64,000 nt of DNA from Chitinophaga sancti (GCF_034424315.1 NZ_CP139972.1:7448501-7512500); one strand, 5' to 3'. Positions 16,331 to 25,785 are shown, numbered from the stretch's first letter. Program-made: numbers and translations. The notes: generated by a model from the sequence alone, not told the origin.

Positions 16331-19099
16331 ATGAGGCGACACTTCTTCCTTTTCATGATGCTGATTGTTGGAACACTTTCAGCCTTTTCTCAAAAGATCC
16401 ATCTGACTGGTCAGGTCATTGACCAGGTTTCCGGCGACCCATTATCAGGAGCCAGCATCACCATAGAAGCCAGGGGAAAACAACAATCTGTAGTTTCCGG
16501 CCTTAATGGCGCCTTCATTTTTAAAAACCTGCCAGAAGGCACTTACCCTGTACATGTAAAATATGTAGGATATAAACATTTCTCCGGTTCTATCTCTGCA
16601 GGCACACCGCTGAAAGTAATCCTGGAGAAAGAAGAACGCTCCCTCCATGCCGTAGACATCTCCGGCAGGCACGATAAAACGTCTGCTGCCTCCGCTATCC
16701 AGGCTGACAGAAGAGCAAACGTAGTCATGAACTCCCTTGCTGCCAGAACCATCGAAATCTCTCCCGACCTCTCCGTAGCCAACGTTTCTCAGCGTATCTC
16801 CGGCGTTTCCCTGGAAAGAAGTACCAATGGTGAAGGTCAGTACCCCATCATCAGGGGAATGGACAAACGCTACATTTACACCCTGGTAAATGGTATCAAG
16901 ATCCCCAGCCCTGACAATAAAAACCGTTACGTACCACTCGATATCTTCCCTGCTGACCTCCTGGACAGGCTGGAAGTGATCAAGTCACTCACGCCAGACA
17001 GGGAAGGTGATGCGATAGGTGGTGCCATTAATATGGTCATGAAAGATGCACCTGATCAATTCAGCATCCGTGCAAATGCAGCAGTAGGTTATGCAGATAA
17101 ATTCGCACACCAGGACTTCACTACCTTCAATCACAGCACAAGCCTGGATCGCTCTCCACGGGCAACCAACACTGCCGCTTATCAGGCTACTATGAAGGAT
17201 TTTCCCAACAGTGCCTTCACTTATAATACCAAAAAGAACCCGGTCAATACCCTCTTCAACCTGTCTGCAGGTGGTCGTGTATGGAAAGATAAACTCGGTA
17301 TCATCGTAGCGGGTAGCTATCAGAATAATTACCGGAACGTAAATTCCGTATTCTTCGATACCGAAACAGACATGAACAATGGCGATGCGAAAGTGACCAG
17401 CATCCAATCCAGGAATTATTCTATCCAGCAACAACGTAGTGGCCTGCATACCAAATTTGATCTGAAACTGGATGACAGGAACCAGGTCAAATTATATGTA
17501 GCCTACATGAACCTGGCTAAGAATGAATTCAGAAGTAAGTCTGACACCAACCTGGTCCTGGGTCGTACCGGCGAAGGAACGGGCCGTATCAGCAACAGTT
17601 ACAGAACTTACCACGACGTACAGCAGATCTTCAATACTACCCTGAGTGGTAACCACGAGATCACCCCACGTCTGCACATGGATTGGTCAGCAGTATTCAG
17701 CAAGGCATCTGACAACAGACCTGACGAAGCTACCCTGAGCCTCACCACCGGCGTAAGTAAAGATGCTACTTCCGGTGCCCTGGTGCAAGCTCCACTCTAC
17801 CTGGATGGTACTTCCAGCCGAGAATTTACCCGCAACTCAGATCAGGATAAAGCGGGTTACCTGAACTTCACTTATAAAACCGATATCGCAGATGCAAAGG
17901 TTGACTGGTCAGCAGGTGGTATGTACCGCAATAAGACCAGAACCAGTACCTATGACGAATATACGCTGCGCCCTACCGATCCTAGCACACAGACTTACAA
18001 CGGTAATATTAATAACAACAACTTCACCGTATTCAATGGCGAAGGTACTGCTACCAATGCCCTGAACTACGATGCTACTGAAAATGTAGGTGCAGGCTAT
18101 GCAATGGCAAAGATCACCTGGCGTAGAATGGAACTGACTGGTGGTGCACGTTATGAGCACACAGACCTGAGCTGGACAAGTGCCGTGCCTAACACCGTTT
18201 CCGGTAAAACAGGTTCCATTAACTACTACGATGTATTACCATCTGCCTTACTGAAGTACACTATCGACAAGCATCAGGCATTGCGTTTATCTTATTATTC
18301 TGCTATCAGCCGTCCAAACTTCTACGAAGTGATTCCTCATACAGGTGGCGACCCGGATGCTGATTACCAGGAGAGAGGTAATTCCAACCTGAAGAGAACC
18401 ACTGCTGATAACTTTGACCTCCGTTATGAATATTATCCTCATGGACTGGACCAGTTACTGGCAGGTATTTTCTATAAGAGATTAAATAACCCGATTGAAT
18501 ATGCACTGGAAAATGTAGGTACCAATGTATACTACATGCCAGACAATTTTGGTAAAGCCAGCAACTACGGTTTCGAACTGGATGTAACCAAATACCTCCG
18601 TAAGTTTGGTGTAAGAGCAAACTATACTTACACGCACTCTGCTATTACTACAGCTAAGACTTTATACTACAGTACCGGCACCGGTACTTCTCAGAAACAG
18701 GTGGAACAGACAAGACCACTGCAGGGGCAATCTGCACACGTGGCAAACATTTCCCTCTTATTCAAGGATGATAATAAACTGGGGCTGAATGCACAGCTGG
18801 CACTGGGGTATACCAGCAGGAGAATCAATACCGTATCCCAGTTCCTGGACAATGATATCTGGCAGAAAGGTTTTACACAAATGGACTTCTCTGTCGAAAA
18901 GAGCTTCTGCAGGCGCTTCGCGGTGTATGCGAAGGTGAATAATATCCTGAATACACCGTACGAACTGGAGATCAGGCAACCATATACTGCAAGCGGTATC
19001 ACCGGCAGTGTGCCTCACCAGACATTGGGCAAGAATACATTCGTTCGTAAAGATACTTATGGTGCGAACTACCTGCTGGGTGTAAAATTCAAATTATAA
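16331..19099 (+). CDS. TonB-dependent receptor, Caulobacter-type, with CarboxypepD-like domain
   Basis: A 922-residue outer-membrane receptor. The start ATG 16331 gives a good signal peptide (MRRHFFLFMM to AFSQ), whereas reading on upstream to 16154 gives no sensible signal. Residues about 25-105 form the carboxypeptidase-like domain (GQVIDQVSGDPLSGASITIE). The plug follows with YPIIRGMDKRYIYTLVNG and LDRLEVIKSLTPDREGDAIG, the latter typical of the Caulobacter-type receptor family. The beta-barrel ends in YLLGVKFKL. It is 21 bases before the beta-helix lipoprotein and in one unit with a MINPP-like phosphatase, so it probably imports a phosphorylated compound or its product. The ligand is inferred from context only. 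Confidence 0.88.
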   Translation: MRRHFFLFMMLIVGTLSAFSQKIHLTGQVIDQVSGDPLSGASITIEARGKQQSVVSGLNGAFIFKNLPEGTYPVHVKYVGYKHFSGSISAGTPLKVILEKEERSLHAVDISGRHDKTSAASAIQADRRANVVMNSLAARTIEISPDLSVANVSQRISGVSLERSTNGEGQYPIIRGMDKRYIYTLVNGIKIPSPDNKNRYVPLDIFPADLLDRLEVIKSLTPDREGDAIGGAINMVMKDAPDQFSIRANAAVGYADKFAHQDFTTFNHSTSLDRSPRATNTAAYQATMKDFPNSAFTYNTKKNPVNTLFNLSAGGRVWKDKLGIIVAGSYQNNYRNVNSVFFDTETDMNNGDAKVTSIQSRNYSIQQQRSGLHTKFDLKLDDRNQVKLYVAYMNLAKNEFRSKSDTNLVLGRTGEGTGRISNSYRTYHDVQQIFNTTLSGNHEITPRLHMDWSAVFSKASDNRPDEATLSLTTGVSKDATSGALVQAPLYLDGTSSREFTRNSDQDKAGYLNFTYKTDIADAKVDWSAGGMYRNKTRTSTYDEYTLRPTDPSTQTYNGNINNNNFTVFNGEGTATNALNYDATENVGAGYAMAKITWRRMELTGGARYEHTDLSWTSAVPNTVSGKTGSINYYDVLPSALLKYTIDKHQALRLSYYSAISRPNFYEVIPHTGGDPDADYQERGNSNLKRTTADNFDLRYEYYPHGLDQLLAGIFYKRLNNPIEYALENVGTNVYYMPDNFGKASNYGFELDVTKYLRKFGVRANYTYTHSAITTAKTLYYSTGTGTSQKQVEQTRPLQGQSAHVANISLLFKDDNKLGLNAQLALGYTSRRINTVSQFLDNDIWQKGFTQMDFSVEKSFCRRFAVYAKVNNILNTPYELEIRQPYTASGITGSVPHQTLGKNTFVRKDTYGANYLLGVKFKL

Positions 19100-19120
19100 G
19101 ACCAACAAAATCAGACTACC

Positions 19121-20482
19121 ATGCAAACTAAAAATATCATGCTGTTAGGCTTACTGGGACTTGCTTTCAGTGCCTGTCATAAAGAAGAATCTGTAAAGGT
19201 ATCTACAGCTGCGGTAACTGTAGGCCAGACCATTACTTCCGATACCCTATCGGGTGCTGTAAAAGGAACTTTACAATCAGGACACACCTATTATTTTCGC
19301 TCAGATATTACGATCAATGCAGGCGATACCCTGCTGATGCAGGAAGGTACTAAACTGATCGCACTGGGTGATGGTAAAACAACTGCTACCAGCCCTCAGA
19401 TCACGAATAATGGTACATTCATTAGCCTGGGTACAGAGGACAATAATAACTTCATTACAGTAAAAGATAGCCTGCGTACCACATCAAATATCGGTGCTGG
19501 TTTCTGGGGGGGTATTCAGTGTGGTGCAGCCAGTGGTGATGTGATTATCAAATGGACACATCTGGAATTTGCAGGTGGACCTGCCGGTGATGCTGCAGAC
19601 CCTGCGGTATTTGCTTCCGGCGACCCGCGTAACTTTCTCAGCTATACGAATATCAATGGTCATGTAATCGTGGAAGATTCATGGTTCTATGGTAGTACAG
19701 ATGACGGTATCCGTATCCTGCATGGTAATATCAGCTTCATGCGCAATACCTTTGAAGCATGTGGCAAAGCAGGTGGAGAGTCGCTGAACATGAAAGCAGG
19801 TACAGTAGGTGATGTGGCTTACAATGTATCGATCGGTGCAGCTACCAATTCATTCAAAGCGTCTAATAGTGGTGGTGCAACCGTGCAAACAAATGTGTAT
19901 GTTTATAATAATACTATGCTGAATGGCGGTATGCGCCAGGTGAAATCAGGTCGTGGTGGTTCTATCAACTTTGAAAAAGGTGCGCAGGGTAAGATCTATA
20001 ACAACATTGTCGTAAACTGTCGCTTTGGCCTGAGAATTACATCAGATGCAGATACTACACATATCGCGTATAACAATCAGTACTACTATGCGAATGCAGA
20101 TTATATGATCAGGCAGTTCAATGCAACAGATGGAATAGCCAGAACAGCTGGTGCTGATATCCGCAGTGCATCAGTAAAAGATAAGAACCCACTTTTTGGT
20201 TCATACAATGTTGATCAGTTTGATTTCTCAACAGTGACCCCTCCGCTGGATATAACAAAGATGCCGTTGACCATTATCACTGCGCAGGCTTACAACTGGA
20301 TTTTACTGCCGGGTTCACCAGGGCTGAGAAAGGGCGATGCAGATAGTTTCAAGGCACAGGCAAAAGTAACAACAGGCGGTACATATGGTGCAACTATACT
20401 CCAGCCAGGAGTGGATCTGGGAGCTTATCAGTCTGATGGAACCGGTAACCATCATTATACTACAAGTTTAGCGTCTAAATAA
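19121..20482 (+). CDS. parallel beta-helix lipoprotein
   Basis: A 453-residue secreted protein with a lipoprotein signal (LLGLAFSACHKE; Cys 19). Repeated short strand-turn units (ITNNGTFISLG, GGIQCGAASGDVIIKWTHLE, HVIVEDSWFYGSTDDGIRIL, KIYNNIVVNCRFGLRI) point to a right-handed parallel beta helix like right-handed beta-helix and pectate-lyase-like proteins. No catalytic site is evident. It lies between a TonB receptor and a histidine phosphatase, with a TAATG overlap to the latter. It is probably a surface binding partner of the receptor or a surface hydrolase; the exact role is unknown. Confidence 0.72.
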   Translation: MQTKNIMLLGLLGLAFSACHKEESVKVSTAAVTVGQTITSDTLSGAVKGTLQSGHTYYFRSDITINAGDTLLMQEGTKLIALGDGKTTATSPQITNNGTFISLGTEDNNNFITVKDSLRTTSNIGAGFWGGIQCGAASGDVIIKWTHLEFAGGPAGDAADPAVFASGDPRNFLSYTNINGHVIVEDSWFYGSTDDGIRILHGNISFMRNTFEACGKAGGESLNMKAGTVGDVAYNVSIGAATNSFKASNSGGATVQTNVYVYNNTMLNGGMRQVKSGRGGSINFEKGAQGKIYNNIVVNCRFGLRITSDADTTHIAYNNQYYYANADYMIRQFNATDGIARTAGADIRSASVKDKNPLFGSYNVDQFDFSTVTPPLDITKMPLTIITAQAYNWILLPGSPGLRKGDADSFKAQAKVTTGGTYGATILQPGVDLGAYQSDGTGNHHYTTSLASK

Positions 20483-21765
20483 TGAGCATGTTTAAGATCG
20501 TATTCTTTTTATTATTGAGTGTGACTGCCGTAGGGCAGAGTTATACAGGAACGAAAACACCATATCCGTTTAAACAGGGGGAATATACACCGCTGCCCAA
20601 AGGGTACACCGCCGCATATGTAAACTATACCGGCAGACATGGTGCACGATTTATGACCAAGGCAGGGAGTGATGTAAAGCTGTTGGCATTATTCAACAAG
20701 TCGCAACTAACGCCACTGGGTGATAGTGTCAAAGTGATGACCGAAGCCTTCCTGCAAATAGAAAAAGACAATTACGAAAATATCAGTTTACTGGGCGATG
20801 CAGAGCAGCATGCAATAGGAGAGCGCCTTCGCAAAAGAGAAGCAACCGCATTCAAAGGCCGCGGTGTAACAATAGAAGTGACGCATAAGAAAAGAACAAG
20901 GCAGAGCGCAGATGGTTTCCTGAAAGCATTTGCAGATTACAAAGGGAAGCAAGAATTTATGATGGTGCAGGACACCAATGAAAATGTGCTGCGGTTCTAT
21001 GATCTTTCTCCCGCGTATGAAGCATATAAAGATGGAAAAGTAATTGCAGCAAGAGTGGACTCCTTACAGCAAGATCCCCGTAGCAAAGAGATTGCATCAC
21101 GTATCAGTAAAAGGTTATTTACCGAAACCCTGGCTGAAAAAGACCAGGCAGCAGTAGCCGCATGGTTGTATGATCTTTACAGTATCCAGTTTTCGCTCGT
21201 CATAGAAATGCAGCAGGCGAAAGTATATTTTGATTTTGGCAAAGCCTTTACAAAAGAAGACCTGCAATGGCTGGATAAAATTAACAGTGCTGCCGATTTC
21301 CTGGAGAAAGGTGCAGGATTGGATCCATTAGGAATTCAATCAAGAATTGCAGCGCCTTTATTATTAGATCTTGTTACTACGACAGATGCGCTTACCAGGG
21401 GCAGGTTGCGAAAGGATGCCGTATTAAGGTTCTCCCATGCAGAAGCCATTTCTCCATTAGCCACCCTGATGGGTATTCCTGAAGCAAGTGTACCATCCGC
21501 CAGTATTTATGATTTTGATAAGCACTGGAAAGCAGCGAATATCATTCCTTTGAGTGCGAATATTCAGTGGATTATTTATGGTAATGGGAAAAAATATTTA
21601 GTAAAGGTATTACTGAATGAAAGAGAAGTTGCCCTGCCTGTAAAAACTACTAATTATCCCTACTACAAATGGGAGGATGTAAAAAGCTACTACCTAACTA
21701 AATTGAAGAAAATAGGCGTAAAGCCGGGCGATGATATGCACAAGTTCTTGTTAAACATAAAATAA
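20482..21765 (+). CDS. MINPP-like histidine phosphatase (phytase-like), secreted
   Basis: A 427-residue branch 2 histidine phosphatase with a signal peptide (MSMFKIVFFL to VGQ). The catalytic motif is R52-H-G-A-R56, with His 53 as nucleophile. The proton-donor motif is H319-A-E321 instead of HD. HAE is the hallmark of multiple inositol polyphosphate phosphatases (MINPP), which attack phytate and have active members in gut Bacteroidota; acid phosphatases of the AppA type carry HD. The start codon overlaps the lipoprotein stop by one base (TAATG); ATG 20488 is a possible alternative. With the receptor upstream it probably releases phosphate from phytate or similar compounds in the periplasm or at the surface. 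The substrate is inference. Confidence 0.82.
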   Translation: MSMFKIVFFLLLSVTAVGQSYTGTKTPYPFKQGEYTPLPKGYTAAYVNYTGRHGARFMTKAGSDVKLLALFNKSQLTPLGDSVKVMTEAFLQIEKDNYENISLLGDAEQHAIGERLRKREATAFKGRGVTIEVTHKKRTRQSADGFLKAFADYKGKQEFMMVQDTNENVLRFYDLSPAYEAYKDGKVIAARVDSLQQDPRSKEIASRISKRLFTETLAEKDQAAVAAWLYDLYSIQFSLVIEMQQAKVYFDFGKAFTKEDLQWLDKINSAADFLEKGAGLDPLGIQSRIAAPLLLDLVTTTDALTRGRLRKDAVLRFSHAEAISPLATLMGIPEASVPSASIYDFDKHWKAANIIPLSANIQWIIYGNGKKYLVKVLLNEREVALPVKTTNYPYYKWEDVKSYYLTKLKKIGVKPGDDMHKFLLNIK

Positions 21766-21808
21766 GGATTATCAATTTATTGCCGGCCGCTGGCCTCGCT
21801 CAACGAAA

Positions 21809-21841
21809 AATGCTTCTGTTATAAACAGAAGCATTTTTTTT
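21809..21841 (+). terminator. Rho-independent terminator after the phosphatase operon
   Basis: A perfect 12-bp stem (AATGCTTCTGTT / AACAGAAGCATT) with a 3-base loop followed by eight T residues, 43 bases after the phosphatase stop. Confidence 0.9.
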
Positions 21842-21868
21842 GTTATTTAAAACCAATTCCTATATTTG
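21839..21868 (+). promoter_or_regulatory. consensus Bacteroidota promoter of the nicotinamide riboside operon
   Basis: TTTG (21839-21842), an 18-base spacer and TATATTTG (21861-21868) match the group's TTG-N17-23-TAnnTTTG consensus exactly. The -33 element shares its T run with the upstream terminator. Transcription would start near 21875, leaving a leader of about 75 bases. No TPP riboswitch core (CTGAGA) and no other recognised aptamer is in the leader. Confidence 0.75.
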
Positions 21869-21948
21869 TGTAATAATTACATTATTCTATGCCTATGATC
21901 TAGTCATGTGATAACCCATTAATAATAATTTAGAGGACAATATAATAT

Positions 21949-23922
21949 ATGAAACGACATCTACTTGCTACTGTATCAGTATTGTTATGGACTTTGTTTG
22001 CCAACGCCCAGGATAAGGATACAATTACCCAAAAGAAACTGGATGAGGTAGTCATCTATAAGGCTAATACCATTACGCCTGTCACCTACCAGAACCTGAA
22101 CATGAAAGTAATAGACCAGAAAAACACCGGTCAGGAACCTGCATTCTTACTCTCAGAAACTCCTTCCATCACCGTATATTCTGATGCCGGCTCCTACCAG
22201 GGCTACTCTTATTACAGGATGCGCGGTATGGATCAAACCCGTATCAACACGACCCTTGATGGTATGCCACTGAACGAGCCGGAAGACCAGGGTGCTTATT
22301 TCTCTAACTACCCTGACATTCTCAACTCTATCAGCAATATCCAGCTCCAGCGTGGCGTCGGTACCTCCAAGAATGGTGCTGCCAGCTATGCAGGTAGTGT
22401 ACAGCTCTTTTCTCCGGATTTAAAGGATTCTGCTAAAACCACTATCGGGGGTGGTTACGGCGCGTACAACAGCTACCGCCTCTTTGGCGAATACCAGACC
22501 GGCATTAAAAATCACAAAGCCTTCTACGTACGTGCTTCGCAGGTAGCTACAGATGGCTATAAATATCATGCTGCCAATAACTCCCAATCCATTTTCATGA
22601 GCGGTGGACTGTTCTATGATAAAAGCACCTGGAAACTCAACCTCATGGCAGGTCATCAAAAGAATGACATGGCCTGGCTGGGTGTTGCCGATACCCTCAT
22701 AGCAAAAGACAGGAGAACCAATGGCAACCTGCCCAATGAAAAAGACCATTTCTTCCAGGGCCTGGTTCAATTGCAAAATATCTGGCAGCCCACTGCCCAC
22801 GCGGCTATCAGCTCCAGTGTATATTACACTTACCTGAAAGGTGGTTATGGCTTCGATGGTAACAACTATATGGGGCTGCCATCAGAAGGCTACCTGTTTA
22901 ACTACAATTTCCAGTCTCATTTTGTCGGTTTATTCAGCAACTATACATTGTCCAAAGATCATTATAAATGGACTACCGGCATTCATGGAAACCTTTACAA
23001 CCGTCGCCATGCAGGCACTGACAATGTAGTTGGAGAACTATATCGCAACAAAGGTTATAAAAACGAATTAAGTGCATTCAGTAAAATAGAATATTACCTG
23101 AACCGCTTCACGCTTTATGCAGACCTGCAATACAGAATGACCACCTTCGATTACAAAGGCAGCGTACCATTCAACGAAATTCACTGGCAGTTCCTCAACC
23201 CTAAAGCTGGGGTGAACTTCGCCGTGAATCATTCTACCAGCCTGTACTACAGTATTGGCCGCACGGGTCGTGAACCAACAAGAAATGATCTCTTTGCCGG
23301 TAATGACGATCTGCCTGCTAACAGTACATTCCATCAACAAGCAGAATCAGTTGTGGACCAGGAACTGGGGATCAGGATCAATAAACATGCATTCAATTTC
23401 CAGTTGAACGCCTACTATATGAACTTCAGCAATGAGATCGTATTAAATGGTAAGATCGGCCCGAATGGTTTATTGCTAACTGACAATGTTAAGAGCAGCT
23501 ACAGAACCGGTATTGAACTGAACGCTGCTTATCAGTGCCATGCATTCCGCTTTAGCAACAACAGCTCTTTCAATCATAGCCGTATCAGGGAAGAAAGTAC
23601 CACCTTCAGCCCTATCCTCACGCCCCGGTTTATCATCAACCAGGAAGTAGGGTACCAGTATAAACAATTAGGATTGGCAGTATCCGGCAGATACCAGGAT
23701 CGTTCTTACCTGGACTTTGCAAATACCAATACTATCGGGAGCTACGTTTTAGTGAATGCACGCGCTGAATATACATTAAGGGGTTGCACACTCAGTTTCT
23801 TTGTCAATAACATTACGGGGGCTAAGTATTATAACAATGGTTATGTAGAAGCAGACGGTACCCGTAAATTATTTGCACAGGCACCCACCAATGTGTATGC
23901 TGCCTTTAAATACAGCTTCTGA
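21949..23922 (+). CDS. TonB-dependent receptor, probably for nicotinamide riboside
   Basis: A 657-residue outer-membrane receptor with a signal peptide (ending LFANAQ). It has a short linker, then the plug (LLSETPSITVYSD, YYRMRGMDQTRINTTLDGMP, LQRGVGTSKNGAASYAG) and a 22-strand-type barrel ending in NVYAAFKYSF. It lacks the extra carboxypeptidase-like domain seen in the other receptor of this window. It overlaps pnuC by one base (TGATG) and is followed by a NadR-like gene, so the probable ligand is nicotinamide riboside or a related NAD precursor. Similar receptor-Pnu operons in this phylum serve thiamine, but no TPP riboswitch or thiamine kinase is present here. Confidence 0.85.
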   Translation: MKRHLLATVSVLLWTLFANAQDKDTITQKKLDEVVIYKANTITPVTYQNLNMKVIDQKNTGQEPAFLLSETPSITVYSDAGSYQGYSYYRMRGMDQTRINTTLDGMPLNEPEDQGAYFSNYPDILNSISNIQLQRGVGTSKNGAASYAGSVQLFSPDLKDSAKTTIGGGYGAYNSYRLFGEYQTGIKNHKAFYVRASQVATDGYKYHAANNSQSIFMSGGLFYDKSTWKLNLMAGHQKNDMAWLGVADTLIAKDRRTNGNLPNEKDHFFQGLVQLQNIWQPTAHAAISSSVYYTYLKGGYGFDGNNYMGLPSEGYLFNYNFQSHFVGLFSNYTLSKDHYKWTTGIHGNLYNRRHAGTDNVVGELYRNKGYKNELSAFSKIEYYLNRFTLYADLQYRMTTFDYKGSVPFNEIHWQFLNPKAGVNFAVNHSTSLYYSIGRTGREPTRNDLFAGNDDLPANSTFHQQAESVVDQELGIRINKHAFNFQLNAYYMNFSNEIVLNGKIGPNGLLLTDNVKSSYRTGIELNAAYQCHAFRFSNNSSFNHSRIREESTTFSPILTPRFIINQEVGYQYKQLGLAVSGRYQDRSYLDFANTNTIGSYVLVNARAEYTLRGCTLSFFVNNITGAKYYNNGYVEADGTRKLFAQAPTNVYAAFKYSF

Positions 23923-24545
23923 TGAATTACCTGGACATCAACCATATTGTATGTACCATTATGGGATACCCACTCAGTTATATAGAACTGTTGGGTACCC
24001 TGTCCGGTCTTATCTCTGTTTATTATGCCTCCAGGGGCAATGTGCTTACCTGGCCCACAGGTATAATCAACGAGATTGCATTGGCCATTTTATTCTACCA
24101 GGTACAATTGTATGCTGATATGTTTTTGCAGGTATTCTTCTTTGTCGTCACCATTTTCGGATGGTATCACTGGAAGAGCAATAAGGCAGATGTACCGATT
24201 ACAAGATTGAGACACAAAAAATGGTATCTCCTCAGCCTGGGTGCCGGAACGCTGCTATTAGGTACCTGTATTAAAAACCTGCCTCAGTGGCTGCCTGTAT
24301 ATTTCCCGCATCCGGCTGCTTATCCGTATATAGATTCTTTTGTTACAGTAGCCAGCATCCTGGCAACAATATTGCTGGCAAAAAAGCAACTGGAAAACTG
24401 GATCTTCTGGATAGTCGTAGATGTAATTAGTGTAGGACTGTACCAGGTAAAAGGAATTAATTTTTTATCAATAGAGTATGTCATTTTTTTAGGACTTGCA
24501 TCCTGGGGATTGTGGCAGTGGCATAAAAAATTGAGGTATGCGTAA
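23922..24545 (+). CDS. pnuC: PnuC-family nicotinamide riboside transporter
   Basis: A 207-residue inner-membrane protein with about seven helices. The Pnu signatures are present: YYASRGNVLTWPTGIINE near the start, QLYADMFLQVFFFVVTIFGW in the middle, and LSIEYVIFLGLASWGLWQW at the end. Pnu transporters move the uncharged vitamin by facilitated diffusion; trapping depends on phosphorylation by a partner kinase. That partner is the NadR-like protein encoded by the next gene, which overlaps this one by 8 bases. This favours nicotinamide riboside over thiamine. Confidence 0.88.
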   Translation: MNYLDINHIVCTIMGYPLSYIELLGTLSGLISVYYASRGNVLTWPTGIINEIALAILFYQVQLYADMFLQVFFFVVTIFGWYHWKSNKADVPITRLRHKKWYLLSLGAGTLLLGTCIKNLPQWLPVYFPHPAAYPYIDSFVTVASILATILLAKKQLENWIFWIVVDVISVGLYQVKGINFLSIEYVIFLGLASWGLWQWHKKLRYA

Positions 24546-25548
24546 AGCATTTGTATTTGGAAAATTTATGCCTTTTCACAAAGGCCATGAGGCAATGATC
24601 CATTTTGCCCTCACGAAATGTGATTTCCTCTCGGTATTGATTTGTGTGAGTGATAAAGAAACCATGCCAGCAGTATTGAGAAAATCGTGGCTGGATGAAA
24701 CCTTCAAACATGAACAGCGGGTAGAGATCCTGACTTATCATTATGATGAGAATATCCTGCCTGCTACCTCTGTCTCCTCTGCCAGTGTATCTGAAGTATG
24801 GGCAGCTGTATTCAAAGAATTATTTCCCGGTTATAGTATCGTGGTAACCTCAGAACCTTATGGTGACCTGGTGGCGGGCTACATGGGAATTCATCATATC
24901 GCTTTTGATCCTGAAAGAAAGATCGTTCCGGTATCCGCTACGATGGTAAGGAATCACCTGGCAGCGGCATGGCCTTACCTGCCGGATAGTGTGCAAGCTA
25001 CGATGGTAAAAAAGGTCGTAATCTTAGGTACAGAATCTACCGGTAAAACAACCCTCACGGGCAAACTGGCAAAGTACTTCCACGCAGCAGCAGTCATGGA
25101 AGCAGGTCGTGATATAGTAGAAGACTCCAACGATTTCAGTATGGATGATCTGTATGCCATCGCTACAGCACATGCCCACAAGATACAGACCACTGATGCA
25201 CCTTTGCTGATCATAGATACAGATATTCATATCACCATCTCTTATGGTGAATATGCTTTCGGACTTACGATACAACCGGAAGAAAACATATTTACCATCA
25301 ATAAAGCAGATCTTTATTTGTACCTGGACAATGATGTACCCTATGTTCAGGATGGAACCCGTATGGATGAAGCAGCAAGAAATGAACTGGACCTTTCACA
25401 CAGAAATGTGCTGGAGAAATATGGTGTTAACTACACAGTTATCAGTGGTAATTGGGAAGAGCGGTTTGAACAGGCTGCAGGGTTAATAAATCGCCTTGTA
25501 AACTTACGTTCACAAGGCGCAAACTTTTCAAGCGTCACACACAGTTAA
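24538..25548 (+). CDS. nadR: NadR-like bifunctional nucleotidyltransferase/ribosylnicotinamide kinase
   Basis: A 336-residue cytoplasmic protein with two domains. Residues 1-155 form a nucleotidyltransferase (FGKFMPFHKGHEAMIHFAL with the HxGH motif, later VPVSATMVRNH with the second nucleotide-binding motif). Residues 158-330 form a P-loop kinase (ILGTESTGKTTLTGKLA). The order matches NadR without its DNA-binding N-terminus: the kinase would phosphorylate incoming nicotinamide riboside and the transferase would make NAD from the NMN. It overlaps pnuC by 8 bases. Its last 14 bases overlap the lanthipeptide-like gene on the other strand. Confidence 0.85.
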   Translation: MRKAFVFGKFMPFHKGHEAMIHFALTKCDFLSVLICVSDKETMPAVLRKSWLDETFKHEQRVEILTYHYDENILPATSVSSASVSEVWAAVFKELFPGYSIVVTSEPYGDLVAGYMGIHHIAFDPERKIVPVSATMVRNHLAAAWPYLPDSVQATMVKKVVILGTESTGKTTLTGKLAKYFHAAAVMEAGRDIVEDSNDFSMDDLYAIATAHAHKIQTTDAPLLIIDTDIHITISYGEYAFGLTIQPEENIFTINKADLYLYLDNDVPYVQDGTRMDEAARNELDLSHRNVLEKYGVNYTVISGNWEERFEQAAGLINRLVNLRSQGANFSSVTHS

Positions 25549-25696
25549 TAGAACAAACTGTGGGGCAGATGTGACCGCAACTGGAATTACTGGCTGCGTC
25601 TTTTACATTGTTGTTTCCTTTAGCTTGATTGTCAGTGGCTAAGCTGGAGATTTTGAGCTTGCCCAGCTGGAGTTTTTTTGAATGGTTCTTTTTCAT
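25535..25696 (-). CDS. class I lanthipeptide-like precursor peptide (orphan)
   Basis: A 53-residue peptide starting MKKNHSKKLQLGKLKISSLA. The Lys-rich leader with alternating L/I (LQLGKLKISSL) is the pattern of Bacteroidota class I lanthipeptide precursors, the group to which the pinensins of Chitinophaga belong. The core end is rich in Ser and Cys: SNSSCGHICPTVC followed by SINCV, with four Cys and several Ser/Thr placed for lanthionine rings. No LanB dehydratase, LanC cyclase, protease or exporter is in the window, so any modification must come from elsewhere in the genome. An upstream in-frame ATG (25730-25732) would add 12 residues that do not fit a leader. The gene overlaps nadR tail to tail by 14 bases. 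Confidence 0.72.
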   Translation of the reverse strand: MKKNHSKKLQLGKLKISSLATDNQAKGNNNVKDAASNSSCGHICPTVCSINCV

Positions 25697-25750
25697 ACAA
25701 TAATGGATATTTTGATCTACAGAAGGTAACATATTTTCTGATCAATAACA

Positions 25751-25782
25751 AAAAGGGCCGGCTTAGCAAAGCCGACCCTTTT
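25751..25782. terminator. Rho-independent terminator of the gene at 25786-27888
   Basis: AAAAGGG-C-CGGCTT / AAGCCG-A-CCCTTTT stem with an AGCA loop. On the minus strand it is followed by a T-rich stretch. It begins 4 bases past the leftward gene stop and also insulates the lanthipeptide-like gene from read-through. Confidence 0.85.
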
Positions 25783-25785
25783 ATT

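Noticed and set aside
21869..21948. TPP or other riboswitch in the leader of the nicotinamide riboside operon
   Set aside because: The TPP core CTGAGA is absent and no other known aptamer was recognised in the short AT-rich leader.
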